The notes under the pieces are model-generated. The model had not been told where the DNA came from. It made no database searches and was given only the letters and a program-made list of their open reading frames with translations. The position numbers were made by a program, and so were the translations under genes. Positions 58,801 through 63,916 of a stretch of 64,000 nt of DNA are shown here, piece after piece. Source of the stretch: Spodoptera frugiperda (taxonomy: Eukaryota; Arthropoda; Insecta; Lepidoptera; Noctuidae); contig NC_064213.1 of NCBI RefSeq assembly GCF_023101765.2, positions 3,410,001-3,474,000 of the forward strand. The letters are read 5' to 3'. Each line of letters opens with the position of its first letter. Within the stretch, counting starts at the first letter, position 1.

Positions 58801-61800
58801 AAAATCTCAACATTAATGTACATTTTATAGCTTTACTAGGCACATAACCCTAGAAAAAAGAGCGTCATAATGCGCGTCGCTAATTTATCACGATGTTCTA
58901 TAAGAACACCAAAACCTACGAGATATCATACCAAATCAATCAAGAGAACATTAAAAATCATATAATGTTTTTCGTCTTATAATAAAAATTGGATTTGGCA
59001 AATAAAACATGTGATTACCGATGACTAAATCTTAACACGTCCGTCATGGTAACTCCGAGTGACGAAACCTCGCAACACGGGCCGACAGACGACTTTCTAC
59101 TTAAGCTATTAAACAATAAAATGAAATATCGTAATTATAATTATAACCCGCCGCGCCCCAACTGCACCGAAACCAAAGTAACGATAGAAAATTACCCAAA
59201 ACCCATATGCAACCGACCAAAACTAATTCACTGCGAACAAAACGGTTCTAAAGAAAAATCTAAAATATTATCTGCATACCTTACAAGCCCGTTAAACTCG
59301 ACATTAACATAACGTATTCATTTAAACCATGACATTTCACATTTTGTAATAAATGTTCTTTCCTAAGGCGCATCAATTAAGAACCGAAAAAAATGTATAA
59401 TTAGCTCTATTAAGACAATAAAACTCTTAATGATACCGCAACAGTCGTAATATCCGTGCGTTCGTGAAAAAAATATGTAATTATACTCATTATTTAAATA
59501 GGTTTTTTCGTCCATTACCGCATAGCTTTAATGGGCGGGCGAGTGAAGCCGCTATCTTGAATTCATTATATCGATTGGATTCGGTAATCACCTAATTACG
59601 GCTCACGTGATTTCGAAGTTAAGAGTTTTAATGCGCGAACCGTGTATTTCTGATTATCCCAATCTGTCTAATTCAGTCTAATTAGTGGCATACCCTCCGT
59701 TGAAGAATACCAGACGTTTTGAAATGCTAATGTACTGAAAAATGGTAATTAACTTACGGAGGTGACGCTTTCAATTGCATAATATTAGCTTAAATGGAAA
59801 AATATTTTCTGTATTCCCGTGCTGTTAGCGACTAGCGTCGTATAATGCCTGTCAACGTTATTTAATCGGTTTCTGAATATTTGTTTTATCTTGATGATGA
59901 CGAGAGAATGGAGCCTAATTTGCTTAAAGTGGCAAAAAATGATTTACTAAAGCACTTTAATGGAAATGTGGATTTTTTGTTTGTGTTTTGTGAGGGACGG
60001 AATTGGGAGATGGACAGAGTCAATGTGTGGATAAATTGTATGACTATGTTAGAAATAATGTGTCACAGTTTTGAGTAAGATTTCTATGTAAAATGCAGAC
60101 GTTACTAAAGGTGATGCACACATACTATGACAATGATTTCATTAGTTTTTAAAATAAACTACGTACGTTTGATTGAAGACTCATTCATATAACTTGGTCA
60201 CTTTAGTTTTATTTCAAACGTTTTTACCATGGCATACCATTTTTAACTTTAATCGTTGTTTTCTAATAATAGCAAAGAACTATTCAGTTTGCCAATAATT
60301 AAAACTGATTAGAAGTGTCAAGTTAATTGTCACCTACCGCCGCGAACGGAAGTGATCCCATAGCTAAATGATAATTAAAGTGTTGAAGGAAATATTCTAG
60401 AAGATATGAATGCCAGTTTCATAGTATTAGTAGTAAAAGTAGCGGAAGACGGTTATTATGACGGCCCTCAGGCGATATATTGCTATTATAACTAACCTAT
60501 GTAATGAACTACATATTTGTATAAATAAAATTTTAGTGTAGATTTTAATCTATGTACAATATTTTTAATGGTAAACAAATTTATATTGAAGTGCTTAGGG
60601 ATGCCACAAGGAAGTATATTGGGACCATTTTTCATAATACACAAAAAGGGAGCCTGCTGTTGATTAGACACAACTGCAAGCTTTGTAGTGAACATTTTAG
60701 GAAATCTAAATGACGAATGATACTTTGCTTGACTTCCCCAATCAAACCCAAGATTACTCTTGAATGTTATAAGTTAATAGTTCAAATATATCTGTAAAGT
60801 TGTTAAGGCTTTGACTGCCAACAGAAAATAGTTGAGGGCAAATCCTCCGCTAACGTCGGTCACCGGTGACCAACATGGCGTTCAAGGTGTTGGAACATCG
60901 ACGCCATGGAATAAATAAGACTTTTTCTTACCAGGTGCACTAACGCTCAAATTCAATGGCGAATTGATAACAGGGTTGGATGGCATAGACGATAAGCCTT
61001 GAAGGTTCGCAGCGAGTTGCGACATTTGCTGCGACATCTGTTGCTGTAGCTGTTGCGACATCGGTGGCATGTTCTGTTGCATGTTCGCCAGGTTTTGCAG
61101 GTTTTGGAACATCGACGCCACTGTGGACAAGAGAAAGACGTTGGTTATTTGGACTCATGATACAGTATGTTCGGTTTGCGGTTTTATATCTTATTTTTTG
61201 GAAACTTTATTAAGATATTGACGTCATTATTAGTTTTCTATTCTATTTTCTTTATTAAAGTTATGCAATATTGAAATGAATCTTTTACATGGCTTAGTAT
61301 CAATGGAAACGGTCACATAGTTTCACAGCTTAGCTATTGCGTCGTAGCATAGCACATCTCTGGTCATCATAAGCTAACGTTAATAATGGGTGGAATGCAA
61401 TCATCATAAGATTAACTTCTGACCTGCCACACAAGATGTTTTACATGAACCTTCATTGTTCGGTTGCTAAAGCATTCGCCGTAAAGGTTTAATGTTTCGT
61501 TTCTGCGACCATTTTAAGTTTTGTATGACGAAGAAGGTTTTGGCTAATTGTCTTAGTTTTTATATAGGTTTTGGGAAAGCCACCTTTGGACACCTACAAC
61601 ACTTAGAAGAGTTAAACACAAGTGACGCGTGAACACTTTTTCCTTCATCTTTAAATATGATATAAAGTACTATGAGGCTTATTATATCATCAATTGTAAA
61701 TTTGTAACGTCCACTACAAAACAAGTATCCTTTGGGAAGGGAGCATCTGCCATGATGTGTGTTTTGAAAATCGCAGCTAGATTTTGCTGCTGCCGTTGCT

Positions 61801-62008
61801 CAGTATCTGCTCATAGTTTTGGGGAATTTAGACTTAAAACTATTAAAAAGGTAATAAATGAATGTAGTACGAACTCACTGGAGCCATTCAGATGTGGCTG
61901 CTGGTGTGGGGTGCGCGAGCGCGGCGAGGGCGTGCGCGGCTCAGCTAACTGCGCACGCGACGCGCCCCCCTCCGGCGAGCTCGCGCCGCTCTCCCGATCT
62001 GACTCCGC
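22619..62008 (-). CDS. pdm3: pdm3/POU6F-type POU-homeodomain transcription factor (9 exons, 5' end outside window)
   Basis: Class VI POU transcription factor; it binds DNA through a POU-specific domain plus a homeodomain. The fly orthologue pdm3 acts in neurons and in pigmentation control. Nine minus-strand exons join in phase into 560 codons plus TAA. N-terminal two thirds: Ser/Pro-rich, then Met/Gln/Asn-rich with a run of nine Gln, and the motif QLVQGIQGAQLLIPTSQG with ILTIPVN, as in POU6 proteins. POU-specific about residues 399-473 of the visible part (INLEDIKEFAKAFKLRRLGL, GLTQTQVGQALSVTEGPAYS, QSAICRFEKLDITPKSAQK). Homeodomain about 493-552 (KKRKRRTSFTPQALELLNAH ... REVIRIWFCNKRQALKN). 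The recognition helix has Lys in WFCNKRQ where most POU classes have Arg. Only 11 residues follow. The gene spans at least 39 kb. Confidence 0.95.
22998..23140 (+). mobile_element. Family A tail, degraded copy
   Basis: GGAGCTGCGGACTACCTACG, GGAGTAGGAATGGGGCGG, CAGTAAGAGTCTGACTCCCT; internally rearranged. About 115 bases from the homeobox exon. Confidence 0.65.
23255..23391 (-). CDS. pdm3: pdm3 exon, linker and homeodomain N-terminal half
   Basis: 137 bases, acceptor CATTACAG|G, donor TCTG|GTGAGT, phases 2 to 1. Encodes RYASGQNHLTDFIGMEPSKK, then RKRRTSFTPQALELLNAHFE and RNTHPSG. The basic N-terminal arm KKRKRR and helix 1 match POU6F (EPSKKRKRRTSFTPQAIEAL). Confidence 0.96.
23392..25895. other. 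pdm3 intron 7, repeat-poor
   Basis: One repeat fragment at 24325-24432 and a cluster of octamer-like sites at 24778-24854 (see findings). No gene. Confidence 0.5.
24325..24432 (+). repeat. Family Q repeat, copy 1
   Basis: GTACATTTTATACATAGAAA, TGACGTATTTGCTCCCACTC and ATATGACAAAATAAAAAATA recur in reverse at 35714-35826. Low-copy interspersed repeat of unknown class. Confidence 0.6.
25896..25979 (-). CDS. pdm3: pdm3 exon, POU-specific helix 4
   Basis: 84 bases, acceptor CGATACAG|A, donor GAGAG|GTAAAT, phases 2 to 2. Encodes RFEKLDITPKSAQKIKPVLE then RWMKEAEER, identical in layout to POU6 (RFEKLDITPKSAQKLKPVLE). Confidence 0.96.
25980..29388. other. pdm3 intron 6, no recognised transposons
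   Basis: About 3.4 kb between the two POU-specific exons without any repeat family found elsewhere in the window. Local CG-containing islands at 27930-28060 and 28575-28660 stand out from AT-rich surroundings. No coding frame with domain content. Confidence 0.5.
29389..29569 (-). CDS. pdm3: pdm3 exon, POU-specific helices 1-3
   Basis: 181 bases, acceptor TTACCACAG|AT, donor TGCAG|GTACAG, phases 1 to 2. Encodes NQPTISQSSSNVVDGINLED, then IKEFAKAFKLRRLGLGLTQT and QVGQALSVTEGPAYSQSAIC. The TQTQVGQAL and SQSAICRFE motifs mark the DNA-reading helices. Confidence 0.97.
29570..32877. other. pdm3 intron 5 (3' part), no recognised transposons
   Basis: Holds CG-rich pockets at 29945-30075 and 30345-30430 and a (TA)n microsatellite at about 31819-31847. 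No gene recognised. The open frame at 32395-32598 has no domain. Confidence 0.5.
31819..31848. repeat. (TA)n microsatellite
   Basis: An uninterrupted run of about 14 TA units between TCTTA and TAGTTTTAG. Confidence 0.9.
32878..32935 (+). mobile_element. CCAAT-palindrome MITE, left half only
   Basis: CTTAGTATGAGTTTGCGAAA, ACGAAAGCGCGTAAGG and GGCGCTCTGATTGGTGGCC correspond to the left arm of the family; the right arm is missing. Confidence 0.6.
32990..33165 (+). mobile_element. Family L tail joined to family J palindrome
   Basis: CCACTAACCCGCATTGAGCA to AATAGTGGCCATTAAGTC is family L. It runs directly into family J: CTTTGACTGCCAATAGAAAA, AGGCAAATCCTCCTCTAACG, core palindrome GGTCACCGGTGACC, then CATGGTGTTCAATGTGTTAA. 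Shows that L and J can be parts of one longer element. Confidence 0.6.
33166..37027. other. pdm3 intron 5, repeat-poor middle part
   Basis: Only family Q at 35714-35826 recognised. A TAATTA-rich block lies at 36215-36270, next to CG-containing sequence to 36320. No coding exon seen. Confidence 0.5.
35714..35826 (-). repeat. Family Q repeat, copy 2
   Basis: Reverse-orientation copy of 24325-24432 with the shared block AGAAATGACGTATTTACTCT on the minus strand. Confidence 0.6.
37028..37118 (-). repeat. Family J palindrome repeat, copy 2
   Basis: TTAACACATTGAACGGCGTG, GTGGTCACCGGTGACCGACG, TTAGCGGAGGATTTGCCTTC, TTCTATTGGCAGTCAAAGAC. Reverse of the 33078 and 60808 copies. Confidence 0.7.
37119..39044. 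other. pdm3 intron 5, one repeat, no gene
   Basis: Apart from the family M element at 37555-37700, no repeat or coding exon is recognised. The stretch is AT-rich, with A-runs near 38600 and 38690. Confidence 0.45.
37555..37700 (+). repeat. Family M repeat, copy 2, with hairpin
   Basis: TAGGCTACAAAAGAACACTT, TTACACGTCAAAAATTATTA, ATCTAGATGAGG, then a stem TCGGCATTTC / GAAATGCCGA. The first part is shared with 5995-6075. Confidence 0.6.
39045..39275 (-). mobile_element. tRNA-derived SINE, family K, near full length
   Basis: On the minus strand: CTGCCTCGTTGGTCGAATGG (A box TGGTCGAATGG), TCTCGGATTCGATTC (B box), then a body with TGAGTCTGGAATTGTGCCCA and an end CTCTGCTTACAAATTCGGGT-ATAAAG. About 230 bases. 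Box spacing fits a Pol III promoter. The tRNA-like head and non-tRNA body mark it as a SINE, not a tRNA gene. Confidence 0.75.
39665..39950 (+). mobile_element. MITE family H, copy 2
   Basis: AAGATGTAATAGTTAAGCTG, ATGTGACCGTTTCCAGCGAT, TATGCGATGTATCGATGGCA, AGCACGCATCTTTCCATATA and ATTGGTGGAAGCCAAACTC. Near full length by comparison with 43690. Confidence 0.75.
40538..40690 (-). mobile_element. Family A tail, inverted copy abutting a SINE
   Basis: TTTTTTTAAGGGGGGAAAATC, CAATGACTTCTCCCGCCTTG, GACTAAAAACCACCCCGTTC and GTAGTCCGCAGCTCCGGATC. Directly adjoins the SINE at 40691. Confidence 0.8.
40691..40910 (+). mobile_element. tRNA-derived SINE, family B, full length
   Basis: Head with A box TGGCTGGGCAACTGG and perfect B box GGTTCGATTCC (GTAGCGGG-like arm CTAGCGGGTTCGATTCCCGC), then body GATCCACAAATTGTTGTTTC, GGGTCTGGGTGTCATGTG, ACGACACAGGAGAAAATCCT and GGGGCAACG, and an A-rich end with AAACG repeats. 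Other partial copies at 43285, 50120, 50845 and 55105. Known type in noctuid moths; identified here by structure. Confidence 0.85.
40911..42030. other. pdm3 intron 5, with GC-rich pocket
   Basis: Mostly AT-rich. A CG-dense pocket at 41730-41780 (GCGCGGCGCCGCTCGCCTAC) stands out and precedes a possible plus-strand exon (next entry). Confidence 0.45.
42034..42078 (+). CDS. Possible short plus-strand first coding exon (tentative)
   Basis: ATG in good context (GAA before, G after) opens 15 codons, MANESLSKCFGGVTM, directly followed by a consensus donor GTAAGT at 42079. A CG-dense, promoter-like pocket lies 250-300 bases upstream. It would be antisense to pdm3 and start about 220 bases from its exon at 42297. 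No downstream partner exon was identified, so this may be chance or a non-coding transcript. Confidence 0.2.
42297..42481 (-). CDS. pdm3: pdm3 exon, Ser/Pro/Gly-rich linker before the POU domain
   Basis: 185 bases, acceptor GTTACACAG|G, donor CCAA|GTAAGT, phases 2 to 1. Encodes RLAASNGEITITTSHNANAG, PASSAGSAGSGPIPSPHAPV and KMSPGSVKSPSQDDSDLLAD-SP. Disordered, with several Ser-Pro sites. Isolated by 13 and 14 kb introns. The phase fit on both sides supports it. Confidence 0.9.
42482..43284. other. pdm3 intron 4, AT-rich, nothing recognised
   Basis: No repeat or exon recognised; a chance open frame at 42854-43063. Confidence 0.45.
43285..43420 (+). mobile_element. SINE family B, truncated copy
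   Basis: GGGCTACCGGCTGCCATGCA, GGTTTCGATTCCTACACGGA, GATCCACAAATTGTTATTCC, CTGGGTGTCATGTG; stops before the 3' part. Confidence 0.8.
43690..43982 (+). mobile_element. MITE family H, near-complete copy
   Basis: TTTTCCAACAGGGATGTGTT at the left and AACGTAGCAAAGCACC at the right, with inner blocks ATGTGACCGTTTCCACTGAT, TATGCGATGTATCGATAG, CGCATCTTTCCATATA and ATTGGTGGAAGCCAAACGC. The ends and inner blocks form partial palindromes. Confidence 0.75.
44245..44502 (+). mobile_element. MITE family H fragment followed by family A tail
   Basis: 44245-44345 matches family H in reverse (CTTTTCCACCAATCATATTC, CTAAGCTATGTTTT, ATGCGTGCTATGAATGCG). 44354-44502 is family A (GGAGCTGCGGACTACTTAGC, CAGTAAGAGTCTGATACTCC). 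The family A copy seems to have inserted into or next to the MITE. Confidence 0.7.
44503..45077. other. pdm3 intron 4, with a CG-containing block
   Basis: 44735-44850 is less AT-rich (CACCCGAGTGCGGCGTCTAC; GCTGGCTAATTAGGGCCTCA) and not repetitive in the window. Candidate conserved non-coding element; no exon signals found. Confidence 0.4.
45078..45223 (+). mobile_element. Palindromic MITE, family 'ATCACGG' copy 2
   Basis: TACTAAAAATCACGGCTTA at the left, GAGTAAACCGTGATTTTTAG-TTAA at the right, and the inner GAGTCACAGAGGGACTCTAC shared with copy 1. The core is unusually CG-rich (GCGCAGACGCGGCGACGTCG). Confidence 0.75.
45540..45808. repeat. Minisatellite (32-35 base unit) with adjoining foldback
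   Basis: Units start GTGAATAAGTCATATACAGG at 45691, 45723, 45758 and 45790, with spacings of 32, 35 and 32. Just upstream, 45631-45657 and 45676-45700 form an inverted pair (ACTCATTCACACACACACAT versus ATGTGTGTGTGAATAAGT) with an 18-base loop. A TATG/CA-rich microsatellite precedes it. Confidence 0.85.
45809..47029. other. pdm3 intron 4, nothing firm recognised
   Basis: 46700-46900 is less AT-rich, with TGACATT motifs and no repeat partner in the window. No exon. Confidence 0.4.
47030..47125 (+). repeat. Family I repeat, copy 1
   Basis: CCATGTTTATTTACGTGTAT, CGATATTTCGGCACTGTTGC and AAGCGCCATGATCACGGATA; copies at 51925 and 63595. Common in Lepidoptera; parent element not identified with certainty. 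Confidence 0.65.
47865..48049. repeat. Direct duplication of a 75-base unit
   Basis: 47865-47939 and 47975-48049 match at 67 of 75 positions without gaps (TTTGTCAAAAAATGT, GTGTTACTACCGACT, AATGCCGCTCGTAATATAT). A short AT-rich spacer holding the palindrome AAAGCATTAATATGCTTT separates them. Confidence 0.85.
48198..48285 (+). mobile_element. Family N repeat, copy 2
   Basis: AAGTGTGGGAGAGCCATGCT, CCGGAGTGATACCACGGCCT, CGACGTGAAACAACGC; truncated. Confidence 0.65.
48286..50119. other. pdm3 intron 4, AT-rich
   Basis: Short family E scrap at 49310-49375 (CAGACGGTCCACCTAATGAT) and a diverged LINE-tail-like stretch at 48940-49060. No exon. Confidence 0.45.
50120..50213 (-). mobile_element. SINE family B, 3' part, inverted
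   Basis: AAAACGTTGCCCCACACTAG, TTTTCTCCTGTGTCGTGGGT, ACATGCACATGACACCCAGA. 5'-truncated copy with its A-rich tail reading as T on this strand's complement. Confidence 0.8.
50214..50844. other. pdm3 intron 4, unique AT-rich
   Basis: A less AT-rich patch at 50455-50680 contains CG dinucleotides and TAATTA motifs. No exon or repeat recognised. Confidence 0.4.
50845..51008 (+). mobile_element. SINE family B, copy with internal deletion
   Basis: ACTGCACGGTTGCAACTGGC, GTAGCGGGTTCAAATC (B box damaged), AATTGTTGTTTCGGGTCTGG, GATACAGGAGACAACCCTAG, GGCAACGTTTTTTTTAAAG. Confidence 0.8.
51469..51700 (-). mobile_element. Family A tail, long inverted copy
   Basis: TTTTTTTTTGAGGTTGGAAA (poly-A side), CAATGACTTCTCCCACCTTG, GCGAGAGGGAGTGTCAGACT, GACTAAAAACCATCCCG, GGGCCCCATCTGTGGTGGTC, and TGATGGTCGGGCGGCGAG at the 5'-truncated end. 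Confidence 0.8.
51925..52025 (+). repeat. Family I repeat, copy 2
   Basis: ATTAGAACTTAAGAGGGGAC, CCATGTTTATTTATGTCTAT, CGATATTTCGGCACTGTTGC, AAGTGGCATGATCACGGAT. Confidence 0.65.
52512..52670 (+). mobile_element. CCAAT-palindrome MITE, copy with duplicated core
   Basis: Left terminus TTAGTACTAGTTTGATTTAC, then CGAAAGCGCGTTTGGTGCTC, TGATTGGTTAGC, CCAACCAATCAGAGCACCGA and TCGCGCTCAG. The core half then repeats (GAGAGCGCGATCGGTGCTCT-GATTGG) in place of the right terminus, giving a snap-back structure. Confidence 0.75.
53186..53345 (+). mobile_element. Family E repeat, copy
   Basis: GGCTAACGAGCAGACGAGTC, GAGCCGCCCATGGACACAAC, GTGCGTTGCCGGTCTTTTAA, ATGCTCTTTTCTTGAAG. Confidence 0.7.
53346..54385. 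other. pdm3 intron 4, nothing firm recognised
   Basis: A short hairpin GTCATTGGTTG / CAACCAATGAC at 54181-54214. Otherwise AT-rich, without repeats seen elsewhere. Confidence 0.45.
54386..54462 (-). mobile_element. Family N repeat, inverted fragment
   Basis: GTGGTATCACTCCGGTCGAG, CATTCGTGCCGAAGCATGGC, TCTCCCACACTT. The open frames that cross it at 54218-54671 are not genes. Confidence 0.65.
55105..55200 (+). mobile_element. SINE family B, 3' part
   Basis: AGGTCTGGGTGTCGAGTGTA, GAAGTTGTATGTTTGTAAAC, ACGACACAGGAGTAAATCCT, GTGGGGCAACATCTT, A-rich tail. Confidence 0.8.
55633..55735 (+). mobile_element. LINE-like 3'-end fragment, second copy
   Basis: GAAGCGAAAGAGGTGTGTAA, CGTAGCAATTGGCGTTCCAT, GTGAGACAGGCGTGAAG, then a TATG repeat tail (TTATGTATGTATGTATGTAT). 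Pairs with 2230-2345. Confidence 0.65.
55736..56802. other. pdm3 intron 4, start region
   Basis: 56446-56590 is a fragment of the TATAATATTAGT-type LINE tail in reverse (CTACTAATATTACAAATTAG; TTTGTTTGTTACTCCTTC). 56090-56310 is less AT-rich and unique in the window. Confidence 0.45.
56803..57313 (-). CDS. pdm3: pdm3 large exon, Gln/Asn/Met-rich region
   Basis: 511 bases, acceptor CTTACACAG|GC, donor CAACAG|GTGAGT, phases 1 to 2. Begins GIATQTILTIPVNHVNSNDQ and continues MVNLALNNGQVVSTSLANLQ, AMAQPHQLLNSNPQQTPNIR, then a nine-Gln run (57003-57029, mixed CAG/CAA). It ends with a charged segment, RRSSSPRPDRHYKERENFAD-RFGGGSRERNERENSG. Likely transactivation or low-complexity region; the charged end has no named motif. 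Confidence 0.93.
57690..57808 (+). mobile_element. Family A tail, degraded copy
   Basis: CCAGAGCTGCGGACAACATA, TTACCGGGGCTACAGCTC, AGTAAAAATCTGACACTCCG, GAAGTCATTGG, then 12 A residues. Confidence 0.75.
57956..58096 (-). CDS. pdm3: pdm3 exon with GQLVQGIQGAQLLIPTSQ motif
   Basis: 141 bases, acceptor TCCAAAAAG|GT, donor CAGG|GTAAGA, phases 1 to 1 (symmetric). Encodes GMGSPNPVANNNMLPPAMPS, PMPQLILASGQLVQGIQGAQ and LLIPTSQ. The last part is a POU6-family motif. The symmetric phase means skipping would keep the reading frame. Confidence 0.93.
58097..60807. other. pdm3 intron 2, one MITE, no other gene
   Basis: Contains the CCAAT MITE at 58424-58562. Plus-strand open frames at 59046-59312 (88 codons) and 59881-60078 lack recognised domains and splice context. 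A CG-containing block lies at 59500-59680. Confidence 0.45.
58424..58562 (+). mobile_element. CCAAT-palindrome MITE, complete termini
   Basis: CAGTATGAGTTTGCTTTACG at the left and AAAGCAAACTCATACTAAGT at the right, with TCTGATTGGCCGGC and CCAACCAATTT at the core. Outer arms nearly intact, right core arm replaced by T-rich sequence. Confidence 0.75.
60808..60893 (+). repeat. Family J palindrome repeat, copy 3
   Basis: GGCTTTGACTGCCAACAGAA, GGGCAAATCCTCCGCTAACG, core GGTCACCGGTGACC, CATGGCGTTCAAGGTGTT. Ends 39 bases from the donor of the next pdm3 exon. Confidence 0.7.
60932..61120 (-). CDS. pdm3: pdm3 exon, Met/Gln-rich
   Basis: 189 bases, acceptor TTGTCCACAG|TG, donor CCTG|GTAAGA, phases 1 to 1 (symmetric). 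Encodes MASMFQNLQNLANMQQNMPP, MSQQLQQQMSQQMSQLAANL and QGLSSMPSNPVINSPLNLSV-SAP. Low-complexity, transactivation-like. Its first 15 bases are repeated in the following intron (see findings). Confidence 0.92.
61287..61362 (-). mobile_element. MITE family H fragment
   Basis: CTTAGTATCAATGGAAACGG, TCACATAGTTTCACAGCTTA, GCTATTGCGTCGTAGCATAG; same blocks as 4020-4110. Confidence 0.65.
61363..61878. other. pdm3 intron 1 (as numbered here)
   Basis: No recognised repeat or exon. The plus-strand open frame at 61629-62039 runs antisense over the next exon and is not supported as a gene. Confidence 0.5.
61879..62008 (-). CDS. pdm3: pdm3 first exon visible in window
   Basis: 130 bases, acceptor CTTCCCCAG|GCG, donor CTCCA|GTGAGT, entering phase 0 and leaving phase 1. 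Encodes AESDRESGASSPEGGASRAQ then LAEPRTPSPRSRTPHQQPHL-NGS. Very GC-rich, Ser/Pro/Arg-rich and disordered. It has an acceptor and no start codon, so further 5' exons lie to the right of the window. Confidence 0.85.
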
Positions 62009-62663
62009 CTGGGGAAGAAGGATAACTTTTAGAATGTAGAATATACAGTTTTTGTTTAAATAGCTTAAAATCTTTGCATAAAAAAATAAATTTTAAAACA
62101 TCACGACGCACGTCTCCAGTCTTTTTGCAAGTGTTGTATTTTTATTGATACTGTATTTTTCCTTTGAAGAAAAATTGTATGCTGTCAATCGGTTTTAAAA
62201 AACAGAAAACGGTAATCTGGGTGCACCACAGGAATTAAAAATGAAGGAAAAAAGTCGAGTAAAGAGCTGTCTATAAATTTTACGACAAAGGTAACCAAAA
62301 AAAAAATGTAGCGTAGGTAGGTACTTATATCATTAAATTGTGTTCATATTTTGAATCACGTTGCGTCTTAGGCTATATAAAATAGCAGATTTTTTTTAAT
62401 AAACATAACTATTTCTATAAAAGACATATTTACAAAATAATATGTTTTGTTTACAATAAAATAAGTTATTTAGAATTTTATGTTTTGTAACTACATCAAT
62501 AATTAATTTGCCTCATGTACTGTAAAGTACGCATTTAGATAAATAAAGTAATTATTGTATAATTAATATGTTTATAGTTGTAAATAAGAAGGAATAAATA
62601 AAATATCAAGTAATTTAGTGTTATTTTAGATGCAATTGCATGTCTAATTAATCTTATATTTAT

Positions 62664-63060
62664 AGGATTGAAGGCAAACGAGCAGACGGATCATCTGATG
62701 GTAAGCGATCAGTGCCGCACATGGACACCCGCAACGCCAGGGGAGACACAGGTGCATTACCGGCCTTTTAAAAAGGAATATTAGGTACGCTCTTTTCTTG
62801 AAGGTTTGGAGGTTGTATCGGTTCTACTTTACTAAACATCTTACGTTACACAAGAAAATTACTCATAAAAATATTGCATTATTGTGTACTGAAACTTGTT
62901 TTATTTGTTGTTTTTAGTTTGTACTTAACATAGATGACCAACATGACAGGATACTTAGTAAATGATGACCACCACCCATAAACACTTGCAACACTAGAAG
63001 AGCTTACCGGCCTTTTAAAATAGAAGTAACGGTATATTCTTAAAAGTTTAAAAAGCATAT
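62664..63060 (+). mobile_element. Family E repeats, two copies in tandem order
   Basis: 62664-62830 is a good copy (GGCAAACGAGCAGACGGATC, GATGGTAAGCGATCAGTGCC, GCACATGGACACCCGCAACG, GTGCATTACCGGCCTTTTAA). 62935-63060 is a diverged one (GATGACCAACATGACAGGAT; CACCCATAAACACTTGCAAC). Confidence 0.7.
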
Positions 63061-63065
63061 TTTTT

Positions 63066-63248
63066 ACCTACCCTGCCAGAGCTTCACCCGCGTTCCCGTG
63101 GCATAAAAACTATCCTATCACCTAAGACATCTCATACGCTGTCTGTATACCAAATTTCATCAAAATCCGTTCAATAGTTTCAGCGTGATTGACAGATAAG
63201 CATGCAAACATCCAAACAATCTTGCACATTTATAATATTAGTGTAATA
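63066..63248 (+). mobile_element. LINE-tail repeat family S, copy 1
   Basis: AGAGCTTCACCCGCGTTCCC, CCAAATTTCATCAAAATCCG, TTCAATAGTTTCAGCGTGAT, ending TTTATAATATTAGTGTA. A very common lepidopteran repeat type, generally taken as a non-LTR 3' end. Confidence 0.6.
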
Positions 63249-63594
63249 GTACTAGTACCTTATTAAAATTTAAAATACATCTATAACCAAACTAAACACG
63301 CTAGCACATCTGTCTCGCCCACAATACACTTTTGTTTTAGCAGTGACATTGACTCCCTATCCCCACACTATAACGACTGCTCTCGACCGGAGGGTAGTCA
63401 CTCTCCCTTCTATTTATCTATATCTGTTAGATCTATACACAAACGTAATTAATAGAGATCCTATTACTAATATTATAGTCCGTTTTTCAAATATGGGCTT
63501 GACTTGGGAACATTTTGGGGAATATTTAAGCGATTATTTGTTGAGATTTTGAAATTATATGTAACTATATAAGCTTTTAAACTGACATGGTCAC

Positions 63595-63710
63595 TAGTAA
63601 TATCATTAGAACTTAAAACGGGATATTTACCATGTTTATTAATTTTGTGAGTTTCCGATATTTCGGCACTGTTGCAAGCGCCATGATCAGTTTATCCGTG
63701 TTTTAATGAC
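63595..63710 (+). repeat. Family I repeat, copy 3
   Basis: ACTAGTAATATCATTAGAAC, TTAAAACGGGATATTTACCA, CCGATATTTCGGCACTGTTG, CAAGCGCCATGATCAG. Confidence 0.65.
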
Positions 63711-63715
63711 ATATG

Positions 63716-63916
63716 TAACTAGCTAGAGTTCTGCCAGTGGCTTCGCCTACGTTCCCGTAGGATAAAAATTAACCCATGTGACATTCCAAACCATATTCTA
63801 CCCTTATTTCAAATTTCATACCGATCTCTTCATCCGTTTTGACGTGATAAAGTAACAAACATGCACAGACTCACAGAAACTCACAAACTTTCGCATTTAT
63901 GATTTTGGTATGGATA
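63716..63916 (+). mobile_element. LINE-tail repeat family S, copy 2
   Basis: GCCAGTGGCTTCGCCTACGT, TTCAAATTTCATACCGATCT, CTTCATCCGTTTTGACGTGA, AACTTTCGCATTTATGATTT. Confidence 0.6.

Noticed and set aside
59046..59312. 88-codon plus-strand open frame starting MVTPSDETSQHGPTDD
   Set aside because: Starts with ATG and is single-exon, but has no recognisable domain, lies in a pdm3 intron and has Asn/Lys/Thr-rich composition typical of AT-rich chance frames. Kept only as a weak candidate.
59881..60078. 65-codon open frame with protein-like composition
   Set aside because: It begins at TTG, not ATG, and has no flanking splice signals or similarity that I can name.
61629..62039. 136-codon plus-strand open frame
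   Set aside because: Antisense to the GC-rich pdm3 exon at 61879-62008. No recognised protein; GC-rich exons often leave long antisense frames.
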